A stretch of 64,000 bases of DNA from Paramarasmius palmivorus. Lineage: Eukaryota; Basidiomycota; Agaricomycetes; Agaricales; Marasmiaceae. The stretch spans positions 372,001 to 436,000 of the forward strand of contig JAYKXP010000008.1 in assembly GCA_037176845.1 (NCBI GenBank). Reading direction: 5' to 3'. The translations under genes were made by a program, and so were the position numbers. Shown here one piece after another: positions 47,901 through 58,915 of the stretch; positions within the stretch are counted from its first letter, which is position 1; each line of letters opens with the position of its first letter. The notes beneath the pieces were generated by a model. It ran no database searches and was not told the DNA's origin. It worked only from the letters and a program-made list of their open reading frames with translations.

Positions 47901-50168
47901 GTTTTCACTGAAGCTACTCGATGCAAACGCCTCATTTAGACGGAGTTCGAAGGCTGATTTCGCCTCAGGTTGCAACTGTATTGAGATATTGACCAGGTGC
48001 TCTTGCTCCGCTCGAAGGATGTATAGGAACTGCGAAGAGCTGAGCAATTCTGCGATGCTTTTGTGATAGAGATATTTGAATTTCTGTTGGGTCACGAGTC
48101 AGCACAAGAGGCAGACTTTACAGTGAATCAAGCTCACAAAGTAAGGATGTGTCTCATTGATTTTCATAACACCCCTTTCGGTCGGTTCGACAGATACCAG
48201 CGCACTTGTCTCGAACTCTTTCCTCATTGCCTTTCGTAACAACGGATCCTTGCCTAGTTCAGTTGCAAGGATCATTCGTGCTCGCCGAAGCATCTCTTCT
48301 GGGGTTTGAGCCTTCATAGGATCGCTGTCAACGTATTGATCCGCAAGTACTTGGGGATGTAAATCGTTATCTTCGACAAAGTGGAGTTGTTGCATCGCCA
48401 TGAAATTGAGAACGATCTCGTGTGATTGGATACCGAAGGCCTAACAAGCGAGACATGAGCATTGATGTGTAAGTACGGATTGAGATGAGAAAGCTTACAT
48501 CGGCCAGTTTGGAAGCAATGCTCTTCTTGGCAAATTCATACGCCGAAACACGGCTGGGCATTTTATGCTTCTTGACCTCCGGTTCTTCGTCATCGTGGAA
48601 GTGAATCGAGTTATCCTCTTGACGCTTGTCCTTGTATTTCATCAACAACCACTCAGTCACGTCGGCAACGACCTCAACGCTGCTTGTCGCAGGAAGAATC
48701 TCCTCGTTGTAGTAGGAGTCATCTACTCCGAGCCTGCTGTATGATGCATTCAAGGATTGACGCCTCTCTAGGAGTGACCGATACTTCTGGCCGAGAGTAT
48801 AGATGCGCCATAATTCATGAAGATTAAGAAGAGGTACTCGATTGCGAATATCCTCGACATCAAAGTGGTATAGGTGGTCGTGCTTGTGGGTCCAGATATA
48901 CGGCACTTCGAATTCTTCCAAGAAGAGGGCCCGAAGAACGAATGTGACTGCAAGGACGAGTGAAGCGCTGTACTTCTTGAATTGGCCTTCGAGAGAGAAA
49001 AACTGCCTCGTCTTCTCGGGAGATATACGTTCTGACACCCATTGGGCGGCACCATTGATATCTTCGTGACCAAGAGGCTGGTGGATTGACATTGTGGCAG
49101 TGGACAGCAGCGAAGAAGTCGCCAATTGCATACGCTCAGGAGTATCCTGCGCGCGTATCAAGTTGTCATCCTCAGTGAGCAAGTAATCGCGTATCTCGGA
49201 AGGCTCAAAGACCTAAAAGCACGATTGTGAGTGCGATGATTTCGCTCTATAAACGAAACACATACGTCAGCAATGTTAAGGTCGGTTTTGGCGACTTCTT
49301 CTTCAGCTTCCTCTTCGTCACCAGCGAGAGCCCAGTCGTACTCATGTCCGTCTCCAAAGACATCGTGAATTTCCGCCCAAGCACTATGACGGAAGTTAGT
49401 AAAGGATTTATCTGGTCCAAAGACTTTGGCTTACTTCGCGTCAATACCCGCCATTTCAGGAAGCGCTCCGCGAGCTTTACGCCGCATCTCCGCCTGTTGC
49501 TTTTTCCTCTCCTTCCTCTGTGCCTCCCTGTCCCTTTCATCTAAACCTTCTTCTTCGTCGTATTCAATAAAGTCGTCAATGTCCCCATCCGCATCGTCGT
49601 CGTCTTCGTCCCTGCCGGCATCTTCCCATATACTTTGAATGTCTTGTACCTTGGGCAATTGTTCGTCGTCTAAATCGTCGTCAGATGATTCAACGACATT
49701 CTTCCGCCTACTTGAGGATGAAGGGGAAGGTGAGTCGCGCCGACGCTTTAAGCGTGTAAGCCGACTTTTTTTGAAGGAGGCACCAGTGTTTTCTTCGAGT
49801 AGATCCAAATCATCCTCTTCTAGACCATCCTCATCGTCTGAACCTATTGCAATGTGAGACGACCAAGAACACAGGAGAAGAAAAGGACGTACGTCTGCGA
49901 TGTTTCTTCTTCCTTCTCTTGCGTCTCTCATGCCGCTCCTCTGGCTCTTCTTCTTCCTCTTCTTCATCGTCATCTGCAATGAATCCATCTCTTATGCGTC
50001 GTTCCTCCTCTTCGTCATCTTCCTCCTCTTCTGAACTATCGTCTGCCTGCCCCGGCATGATATCGTCGCCCTCTCCTTCTTCGTCATCTTCTTCCGGTCT
50101 TGGGTAGCATCTTCCATTGGCTCGTCCTCTTGAGGAGGGTGCATAACTTGATCTTCCTCTGCAGACAT
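44913..50168 (-). CDS. SPT6: SPT6, transcription elongation factor and histone chaperone; one frame break
   Basis: Spt6 travels with RNA polymerase II and reassembles nucleosomes. The product is roughly 1,560 residues. Order of parts: an acidic N-terminus (EEEEDDEEEERRIRDGF, DDLDLLEENTGASFKKSRL); the helix-turn-helix and YqgF-like core (TPTVMAVSWGKGDPHKDAI, PDIIVIGGFSMATTKL); HhH (LLPFVCGLGPRKARELV); S1 (RVGHITSVQVYRMRPGGAS); tandem SH2 ([20 protein letters not shown]) near the C-terminus; and a Gly/Pro/Thr tail with repeated G-x-TP units (GGRTPGRPSGHATPGRT). The tail resembles the CTR of Spt5 and may be a phospho-TP region. About eleven introns. The start MSAEEDQVMHPPQ at 50168 slips out of frame near 50093-50101, where one extra base in the CC run would link it to the acidic region. 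Confidence 0.94.
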
Positions 50169-50298
50169 GGTGGAAGAAAAGAGAGAATGAGGTGGGCGTT
50201 CACCTAGGCGTTCGTACTCTTGTTCACACCGCCTATACCTTATTGTTACATAAGCACCGGCAGGCGTGAGACTCCTTGCACACTGACTCCCTCGAACG
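50169..50298. promoter_or_regulatory. Short divergent promoter, SPT6 and deaminase
   Basis: Only 130 bp separate the start codons of two divergent genes; both promoters must lie here or extend into the genes. Confidence 0.45.
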
Positions 50299-50816
50299 AT
50301 GGCGAACAGCGAAGATCATCTTCATTATCTCCGCCTTGCTTTGGCTGAAGCAGAAAAATGCACGCCTACTCCCACCGCATTTTGTGTCGGCTGTGCTATA
50401 GTCTACAATATCCCCAGAAATCAGGCTCTCCCGTGGTCCTATCCACAGGTTATTCCAGAGAGCTTCCAGGTAATACACACGCGGAGGCGAATGCTTTAAC
50501 GAAATTCGAGTCATTGTCGCAACCGGAGCTGGAAAAGTTATCCGGAAACTTAGCGTCCCTGCCCAAAAGCGAAATTCTCGCTCAGGCAGACGTGTACACT
50601 ACCATGGAACCATGTTCAGTTCGAACGTCGGGCTTACCACCGTGTGCTGATGCTCTCATTGCGGCCAAAGTAAAGAGGTGCATCATTGGAGTTAGCGAGC
50701 CGGATGATTTTGTGACGTGCGAAGGAGCGCAGAAATTGAAAGATGCAGGTGTAGAGGTTGTATGGGTCAAGGGTCTCGAGGAGGAATGCTTAAAAGTTGC
50801 TCGACGTGGACACTGA
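50299..50816 (+). CDS. CMP/dCMP-type deaminase, DRAP deaminase-like; one frame break
   Basis: The zinc site is complete: THAEANAL (His and catalytic Glu) and TMEPCSVRTSGLPPC, the PC-X6-PPC signature of riboflavin-pathway and tRNA-type deaminases. The N-terminus reads HLHYLRLALAEAEKC, then AFCVGCAIV. VLSTGYSRELPGN follows in another frame, with one base lacking near 50430-50433 (a C run). No intron fits instead. After the zinc site come ADALIAAKVKRCIIGVSEPD and VVWVKGLEEECLKVARRGH. The full length, about 170 residues, equals the deaminase domain alone, so it lacks the pseudouridine synthase part of yeast Rib2. Deamination of the pyrimidine intermediate in riboflavin synthesis is the likely role but is not proven by sequence. 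Confidence 0.82.
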
Positions 50817-50954
50817 TACACTATCGATTGAATCCCAATCATGTCCTTCGTGGCCTCTCTTCCTCGTAGTTTCTTCCCCGTCGAACCTCATCAACGGAAT
50901 ATTAGCCTTGGAAAGAATTTAAACCCTGGTTTCTACGTATCTGGTGTAAATAGA

Positions 50955-53213
50955 TTATCGACAGATTATACAAACGCGACCATAATCCCCATTGCCTTTC
51001 CCTTCGCCGATCGCTACCAGCCACTTCTCAATCTCAGGCCACCCTGTCTGGAACCGAACAGCCAATTCGTCGGTGTGACGTTCGCCATCCAGAAGTCCTG
51101 GCAAATCAGGCGGATAGGGTAATACCGCAGCAGCTGTAGCATCACTCTTGCTCAACACACCATTAATCGTGCGGACGACAGGCGCAGATGGCGAACGAGA
51201 TATTCGAGGTCGTGGAGGCGCCAGTGTCATTTTCTTGAAATTCGGTGAATTAGGGGGAACATGAAGTAAGAGAGGTTGTTGAGTGACTTCGTGGCCAGTA
51301 TGGTGGGGCGTTCGAGCATTTAGCCCCATTAGCTGACTATCATGTAATGGGTTCGGCGCCCCCTAGTAAAACACCTGGAGGATTAGTGAACTGAATCCCC
51401 TGTGCCTCTGGGTTCGCGTTGTATCCAAGAGGTACGGGGACTGGCTGCCACAGAAACCCGGTTTTGGTCTCTACTGCGCAGATGCTCCAGAATCCGTTCT
51501 GCAGCACTGGACCTTCTGGATCGAGTTTGCTGGGCTGCTGGTCCAGAATTATCTGAAGAAGGCGATGATAAACCAAAGGGCGATGTAGTCCCAGTATATC
51601 CTTTAGGCGTGAGCGGAGGACTATACGCTTGTTCGGCATTTATTGATGGTATTACCGCATTACCAGGAAGGTGTAAAGACCGCCCACGAAGGAGTGTTGT
51701 CTGGTGACGAGAAGGGCTTGTCGGAGGAGTGAACTGACTAGGTGCCCCCAGCTGTAAGGGCGTGCCTGTTAAGGATTGCACCCGTTTACGGTCGGAAGTG
51801 ATGTCAGGCGCGCCTTCTCCATCCGGGATTTCAACTGGCAGAAGGACAGGCCAGCGATGCACCCTACGTAAGAACCCTTTTATCACACCAAAGCTAGTGA
51901 ATCGTCGAACATCGATTCCGAGCTCATGCACGGAATGTGACTCCATCCACTCAAATACGGTCTTGCCAGGCTTCATGCGCGAATATAGGTGTAGCAAAGT
52001 AGGCCAGTCTGGGACGGGATATCCTAGTGCGAGTGTATTAGGAATAGAACATGCGAACCCTGAAGATGAGAATAGCGCACCCGGCTTCGTGGAGTATGGC
52101 CCACATTCTTCCTTTACATGTGCCTCCTGAGCAAGCCATTGAATACTTCTAGATAGCGTATACATGTTTGAATACTGGAAGATGTCAATGGTCATGATCA
52201 CTTGATAGTAACTGTGTCATTAAATGAGACGAGCACCCAAACAGCGGCAGAAACACGAATACGTACAGAAGATGCGAGATGGCCGCTCGAGTTAACTTGA
52301 TATCGCAGTCAGCAAGCGACGCGATCCGACTGATGTGGTTAACGCCATTGATATGTCTGCAAACCTGGATGATGTTCATATCCCCGAAATGAAATGACTC
52401 GAACGATGAATGTACCTTAGCCATGGTTATATCCCAATTATCTTCTATACGTTTGGACAGGTTAATCAGTGCTACCGGAACCATCCAGTCATGCACATGC
52501 GGCGGATTAGGATAGAATGGGAAAATCTTCAGTTCTATTGAATTGAACTGGTCGATAGGTATCGAGGTCTCAGAGTAGGAGTTGAGATCTTCATACAGCT
52601 GTTCGAGAATTGCGTGTATACTCTGAGAAGTCTGAGATGAGGAGAGGAAATCAGACTCTTCCTGTGACATTTCAGTCAATTCAGCCACACTAACAATGGA
52701 AGAGTAAAGATGCACCTCACAATTCGTCAAAACCCGACTAATCTTCCGGACGATTGGTTCGTAACAGCTGAGATCAGCTGTCCGTTCGAACACGAAGCAT
52801 AAGTTGAACCTGAAGAAGTTGCGCTGATATTTCTCCCCTTCCAGCTGAACAGGGAACCCGATTATCCGATGGCGTTTGGTCGCACATACGACTAGTCTTC
52901 CACACAGCGCTGGTGGTGGTATTACATACTTTGAAACCTCCTCAAAGTTGAACAAAGTATTCTGGGAACGTTTGCTGGGCGACAGTAGACTTCGAGTCGA
53001 ACGATGCTCTGTCGGAGATGTGGCTGTTGCAGGTAAAGGGAGTTGTGAACCAAGATTCGGAGATGAAGGATTTGAGAACGGTGTTTGGGGCTGGGGAGAA
53101 GCTATCAATCCTTCTGGGACCTGATACAGAATCTTTGGGCCAGTGACAACGTCGAAACCTGCATAGAAAACGGACTGGATGCGGGGAAGAAAAGAGTCGC
53201 TATCCGTGCCCAT
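50955..53213 (-). CDS. NPR2: NPR2, GATOR1/SEACIT subunit (nitrogen permease regulator 2)
   Basis: Npr2 with Npr3 and Iml1 turns down TORC1 when amino acids are scarce. The first exon is unmistakable: RIQSVFYAGFDVVTGPKILY, then IIGFPVQLEGEKYQRNFFRF and FNLCFVFERTADLSCYEPIV. Later parts are YYQVIMTIDIFQYSNMYTLS, then a Ser/Pro-rich insert of about 130 residues. The end is PGLLDGERHTDELAVRFQTG followed by WPEIEKWLVAIGEGKGNGDY, as in the family. The junction between the insert and the C-terminal block (about 51330-51400) is unclear: the nearest GT-AG intron would be 29 bp, so either an unusual intron or a one-base frame slip is present. The start at 53213 lies 23 bp from the start of OGG1. Confidence 0.9.
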
Positions 53214-53236
53214 TGTCGTGAGACACAAACAAGGAA
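53214..53236. promoter_or_regulatory. 23-bp spacer between divergent NPR2 and OGG1 start codons
   Basis: The two ATGs face away from each other with only 23 bp between. Both transcripts must start inside or very close to the opposite gene, so 5' leaders are very short or overlap. Confidence 0.7.
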
Positions 53237-54680
53237 ATGACTTTCACCGCGACCACCACCTCGGCGGCTATACCACACGGCTTCAGGGCTCTTCCACTCC
53301 CTCTCCTACAGCTTTCTCTCGCAGCTGTTCTCAAATGTGGTCAATCCTTTCGATGGACAATCTTTTCGGATCCTACTGAATACCGTCTTTGCTTGCAAGA
53401 CCGAGTGGTTTGTCTGCGGCAGTCACCGACCCATCTCCTCTACCGCGAAGTGTTCCCAGATCCTCAACCTCAAGAGTCTCAGCTCGCTTTGAAGGAGGCA
53501 GAGACCCTAGCGTGGCTCAAGGATTACTTTCAGGTGAGAACAGACGCGTTTGTAAAACGAAAAATGCACTGATATTGAAACATAAGCTTGATGTGGACCT
53601 TTTAAAGCTCTATGACGAGTGGAGTGGAAGAGACAAAGTTTTTATGAATGTGAAGGACCGATTCAGTGGCATTCGCATGTTAAGACAGGACCCATGGGAG
53701 AACCTCATATCGTGAGTTCGACGCGTCAACACGATATGGAACGTCGTGCTAATCACGTTTTCTGCACGTAGCTTCATCTGTTCGTCGAATAACAACATTT
53801 CACGCATCAGTAAGATGGTACAGAATCTCTGTAAAGAATTCTCGCTGCCCTTGCTCTCCCTTGTCGATCCAGATGCCGTGACACTAAACAACTACCACCC
53901 CTTTCCTCCACCTGCGGTCCTAGCAAAGCCTGAAGTGGCGTCTGTTTTACGTGGCTTAGGCTTTGGATATCGTGCCGAATTCATTCAGAAGACTGCTCAG
54001 ATGCTTGTTGACGTACATGGTGATGCATCAGAGACATGGTTGCAAGGCCTGCGCCTTCGGTCCACTGAATGCGCAAGGACCGAGCTCCTGAAATTCATGG
54101 GTGTCGGCCGAAAGGTTGCGGACTGTGTCCTGCTCATGAGCCTGGACAAGGTACGTACTTGTCATCAGGGAAAGTGATCCTCAAGTCTTATATTATGGAA
54201 CAGAGAGAAGTGATACCCTGTGATACACACGTGCACCAAATTGCCGTGAAGTACTACGGTGTCAAAGGGTCCTCTGGGAAGACCAACATGACCCCAAAAT
54301 TATATGAAGAGATTAATACAAAGCTAGTCAAGGTTTGGGGCGACTACGCTGGCTGGGCGCATTCTGTCCGTTATCTTCTTTTTCTTAGAAAACTCTCAGG
54401 AACTTAAGCGTTATACTTCTAGGTTCTTTTTACATCAGATCTGAAGTCATTCGCGACTTATGGGGCCACTGCGGAAAGTACTCCTGCAACACCACAACGG
54501 AAGCGGCCTCGGAATGCCCATAAAGATATTGTAGCTTTACCGACACCCCCTGCCACACCTGTGGAGTCGGTAGGAGGCGATCGCAACACTAGCGTCGTGG
54601 ACATACACGATGACTCTGGTGATCAAGCTGCCATGACCCTTGCAGAAAGAGTAAAGAAAAGGCGTAGACGGGGGGTATAA
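53237..54680 (+). CDS. OGG1: OGG1, 8-oxoguanine DNA glycosylase/lyase
   Basis: Ogg1 removes 8-oxoguanine opposite cytosine and nicks the strand. The N-terminal part reads LAAVLKCGQSFRWTIF, the usual block around the first beta sheet. The HhH-GPD region is MGVGRKVADCVLLMSLDKRE; its Lys is the catalytic base and the Asp of VIPCDTHVHQIA follows (Cys replaces the common Val before it). DPWENLISFICSSNNNISRI is the block that inserts into DNA. Five introns, all GT-AG, frame intact. After the catalytic domain a basic C-terminal tail of about 90 residues (RKRPRNAHKD, KKRRRRGV) looks like a nuclear localisation signal. Roughly 400 residues, normal for fungi. Confidence 0.95.
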
Positions 54681-57015
54681 AGATACATGTTGTACTCCTA
54701 ACACCTCTTCTATGGGGAAACTGGAGGGAATTACGGAATATAGCTTCAATCATACAAGCTTATGGTCACGATGTCCTGATGAAGTAGTTGCGACTGTGGT
54801 GTGGATGCGGGCGCTTAAATGGCGCTTATCTCATATTTTTCAAGATACCTTCTAGGTTCCACATTGTACTACGGCGATTCCTGGCCCCGGACATGCTGTT
54901 GACCGCATCATCCGATGTCTCTTCCAGGGAAGCCCTACGTCCCCGACGGAACAGCCGCCCTTCAACGCATCTCGAATTGTGCTTTTCCAGTTGCATGAAT
55001 ATCTTCGCCTCGCCACAGAATTAATGGCGATGCTCGAGTCCGGGGCGCTCCCCTTATAATGTATATTTAATGCAGAAGGTGTAGTCTCCACTTCGTATCA
55101 CTGTCTGATACCGAATTTACATACAGCATTTCCGTATTTCGAAATCGAAGCACATTTTTGTTCTCCGCACAACAAGAACATTGTCATCTGCCTCTAATCG
55201 TGTGTCATTTGCCGTGGCAAGCGCGGCTTCTGCCCTATCAGATACGTCGTCACTCACCTCGCCGGAACTTCTTTATCCATGTAGCCATCAGTGCAGGAGA
55301 ATGGACGTTTAATCTCGAAGATGCGAAATGTGTAATTCGAACCACTTTGCTGTCCTCAGCTGATGTATTTCACTCTAGATACCGACACATCTTGAACGGC
55401 ATGACGACTGATATGGTCGAAACTTGGGAAAACACTGGAATCAGACATGATTGGGCGATCATCGGGCTCTCATAAGTAAATCCTAAACCATTATTGCAAC
55501 TTTCATTTCTTTCTCTTCTTCCTCAACCCTGGACAACATGAGTGACACTGTCGTTCCGCTCATACAGCTCACCTCTCCGTCATGACTCATGTACACCGGT
55601 ATCCCGACGGAGGATGGCATAGATACGACAGGTGACATGTCCCAGTGGGCTTGGTGCGCTGTTTGCCCACTCAGATCCAAGAGATCTATGTCGGACAGTT
55701 CTGTTCTCAAGATGTCTGAAGCTTATACAAGAAAGGATATCGGGACAAATAGAAAGTCGGCGCGCCGTGGCCCGGACTGCTCTGGTTTGTCCCAGCTCTA
55801 TGTTTACGCTACGAATCTCACCTGTGACATTGTAGCCGCCCGAGTCATCTCTGATTCACACCGGGAACGGAAATTATTCCGCTCGAAGGAACAGCAAACA
55901 GAAATGGAATACGTTAGCCAATAACTCAACTTGCTGGAGATATTCGGTGATATTATATTTTTCAGGTGAGGAAATTTCCAGATATGGAAGTTTCACCGAG
56001 ATTATCGAGATTATTGGCAGTGATCGCTGAATGATCCCAGCTCTTTTCAGTTTTGGCTCATATACGTTGGATATGCGCCATATCTACGCAGAATCCTTCC
56101 GAGCAGAATATTTTACACTTACGGTGTGATTGTGTTGTTGCCAGTGTTGGTCAAGGTCGGCATGATGAGTGATGCTGATTGCCCATCACAGACAACATCA
56201 AGGACAGCTTTCTGGATTCCATTCTCCTGTCTAAAACGGTGAGCAAACCTTCTGTTTTCGGTCCAGCCGCATTTATAGACGTCCTGGAAGTAGTCCAGGG
56301 TGGCGTTGAATGCTCCTTTTGAGTTCGAGCCTCAGGAAGTGTTTGACAACGGTCAGGGGCGTTGTAGGATGGAGTGTGTGCTGTTAATGTCGGTCTCTTT
56401 ATGGCGCAAAGGATCCCATGATTCGTTTTCTGGGAACAATGTCCCGCATGGTCTGGTTACAAGACTACTACAACTCTCGACATGCTTATATCTTCAGTGG
56501 CAGATTTCATTTCGGATGATTTTTCGCAGATCTCCTTCCAAGATCTATCCCATGGAAGGGATCTGTTGTGTGGTATTTTTCCTTTGTTATCGAATTCTGC
56601 CTTAGATCCACAAGTCTATTCTGAAGCTTCTTAGTTTCCTACGCAGAAGAGCGATATCATTGGGCGACTTTGACTCGGATGAGGCACCTCTAATGCAAAA
56701 CTCGACATCATTTCTTCGAATGTTGTCCTCATTTGTCCGACACTTGATAGTGAGAGGTTCCTTTCACTAAAAAGGCATAGGCCAGATAAAGTTTCATTGT
56801 TTCGACGCAGGGTGGATCTTCTATTCTCCGCGAGGCGACTTCCGTGAGGACGACATAGTATCTTCACATATAGGTTGCCTGCCTCCCGGTAACGCAACAA
56901 CCCCCCAAATTCATCCACCGCCTTTATGGTCCTTGCTGCTCATCTGCACCGCTCGCAGCTCGTTTATTTTGTTGTTGCCTTCACATTCGAATCCATCTTC
57001 TCTCTCCTGATCTCA
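54681..57015. other. 2.3-kb stretch of unresolved, possibly degenerate coding sequence
   Basis: No intact gene. Open stretches look protein-like on both strands between about 56110 and 56580. On the minus strand one frame gives ESWDPLRHKETDINSTHS, then two TGA codons, then NATLDYFQDVYKCGWTEN running to a stop near 56120. Neither can be tied to a family and no start or splice set makes a whole gene. A frame at 55158-55475 (plus) is equally orphan. A decayed gene is possible, as is chance. Confidence 0.35.
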
Positions 57016-58276
57016 ATGACATCCTTATTTGAAAAGCTCCGGGGTACGGCACGTAGGCGTTCTTACAGGACTATCCCAACCCTTCCTCTGGACATCGTCG
57101 ACATTATTTTCCAGAAATTGGAATTGGACAACGCGACTCTCGACTCGTGTAGTCTCGTTTGCCGGACCTGGGCCTGCTACACTCGCCCCCATCGTTTCTC
57201 GAGAACTATTGTCGTCAACCGGGCAAAACTGGTCAAACTATTGCGCCTCCTGGACTCTCCCCATTGTACGCTCCGCCCATACGTACGATCGATGACCATG
57301 GATCAAGCAGTGCTTAATGGCGGGGCGTGGATGGAGTCATTCTTCGCCCTCATTAGAAGGAAGGACATTCCGCTCCAGGAACTCACAGTTCCCGTCTTAC
57401 CGTCTGGTCTCAACATGTCCTTCCTTCGTCCTAGCGTCATTCCATTGCGGTCCCTGCATATCAACGTCAAAGAAAGCACCGTCGCAGAGACCATGCAATT
57501 TGTGTCACTGTTCTGCGACTCCTTAGAGAGTTTGTCTCTGAGGGGATGCTCAACAGGGCTTCCGACTGGCTCCACACATCGATACGGCGAATGGAGACAC
57601 ATAGCGTATCCAGTATGCCTCTTCACTCGTCTTCGAAATCTTCATATAGAAGGAGTGCAGTGGATGACGGGGTACATGGAATGGTTCAAACAGTGTGCAG
57701 GATTCTGTCGTTTGTCCGGCCTCTACTTAAGCTTCGGCTACTTTGGTGATGCCTGCCGCATTGGCAATGGAATAAACCATGGTGATGCTGACCTGTGTGT
57801 TGGATCCTTCCTTGTGAACGCCTGTGGCGCCATTCAGTATTTGACACTGGACTACGACTGGTCTTCCCCTGTCTCTCGTAAGGCTTATCTCTGCGCAAAT
57901 GCATGTCACGTATCTAATACAGAGTTTAGAGCTGGATCTTAACACCCTGCCGAGACTGTCCCAGCTCAGTGTCATTTGGCACGGGAGGTCGAGCAGAGAC
58001 ATTAACGCAGTGGCTGATCTCATATCTTCCGCTCGTATGTCTTCGCTGTTCAGCATCCATTTGTCGAATTTGGACTTCGATGGTGGCTTCAAGAAGTCTT
58101 CAGTTGTATCGGCGTGGTCGCGGTTAGACGCCGCCCTCTCCCGAACCCATCCTGCGGTGTTTCCGTGCCTACGCATTGTCGAAGTCTCGCCGGCGCGGCT
58201 TCTTGCCTTATTACCAGGATGCAAAAGAACAGTTGGACTGTATTCCAGCCGCTCGTCACGTAAGACTGCATGGTAA
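57016..58276 (+). CDS. F-box protein
   Basis: The F-box is clear near the N-terminus: IPTLPLDIVDIIFQKLELDN, then SCSLVCRTWACYTRPHRF. It would bind Skp1 and bring a substrate to an SCF ubiquitin ligase; the rest (about 380 residues) holds leucine-rich stretches (VIPLRSLHINVKES, CDSLESLSLRGCS, LRNLHIEGVQW), like the many lineage-specific F-box/LRR proteins of Agaricomycetes. The frame changes near 57880-57925: either a GC-AG intron of about 42 bp or a one-base slip joins DYDWSSPVS to SLELDLNTLPRLSQL. An upstream in-frame ATG at 56926 would add 30 hydrophobic residues; MTSLFEKL at 57016 is the likelier start. Confidence 0.8.
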
Positions 58277-58915
58277 GGAGCCACCGTTTTATTTTAGGCT
58301 CTACTCGGAGGAGACTTAGCTGCACTTTTATTAGGAAATTCTCCTGGAAAAACAGTAGTATCTTGTCAACGCCTTACGATGGGACCTACGACTAAGCGCT
58401 CACCGTATGGCTTGAGCCTTATGGGGCGGGTATCAGGGTTCGGGACTGAGTATGTGGTATTGCAGAAGAGGTCGTTTGCTATAATGATGCCGTCCAGTGT
58501 CGGTCACTCATGGTATCGACACGCGAGGCTTACTTAAGATTCTTGAACAACTTGGAGGTTATACTACCTAACTAGTAGATAGAAATCAACTTGCACGGGA
58601 ATGATAGGCCGTCGTGATAGAGCTTTATGACCCATAAGTACACCGCAAATATTTCGGGCCGCAAAAATCAGATTCAGGTTGGTATGTTTAAATTCCAGTC
58701 GCCTAGATGTGAATAGAGCCAGATGAAACCCCCCAGGCCACATGCATGAGCTTGGCAAGCGTCGTGTCTGGGATCAATCTGGGAGGGTTGTTTGTCCGAG
58801 AGTCGGTTGTCCTCGTGGTGTTGCCGGTCGCATTTCCTCTTTGGGAAATTCTGTGGTCGCGTCTGTCCCTTGTGTGTCCCCATCTCAGTCTAGTCAGACA
58901 CTCCCAAGGCCAGCC
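58277..58915. other. Spacer between the F-box and chromodomain genes
   Basis: No supported gene. The right end, with CT-rich tracts, is presumably the promoter of the chromodomain gene. Confidence 0.4.

Noticed and set aside
55158..55475. Plus-strand ORF as a gene
   Set aside because: No family resemblance, no supporting introns, and ordinary length for chance in this window.
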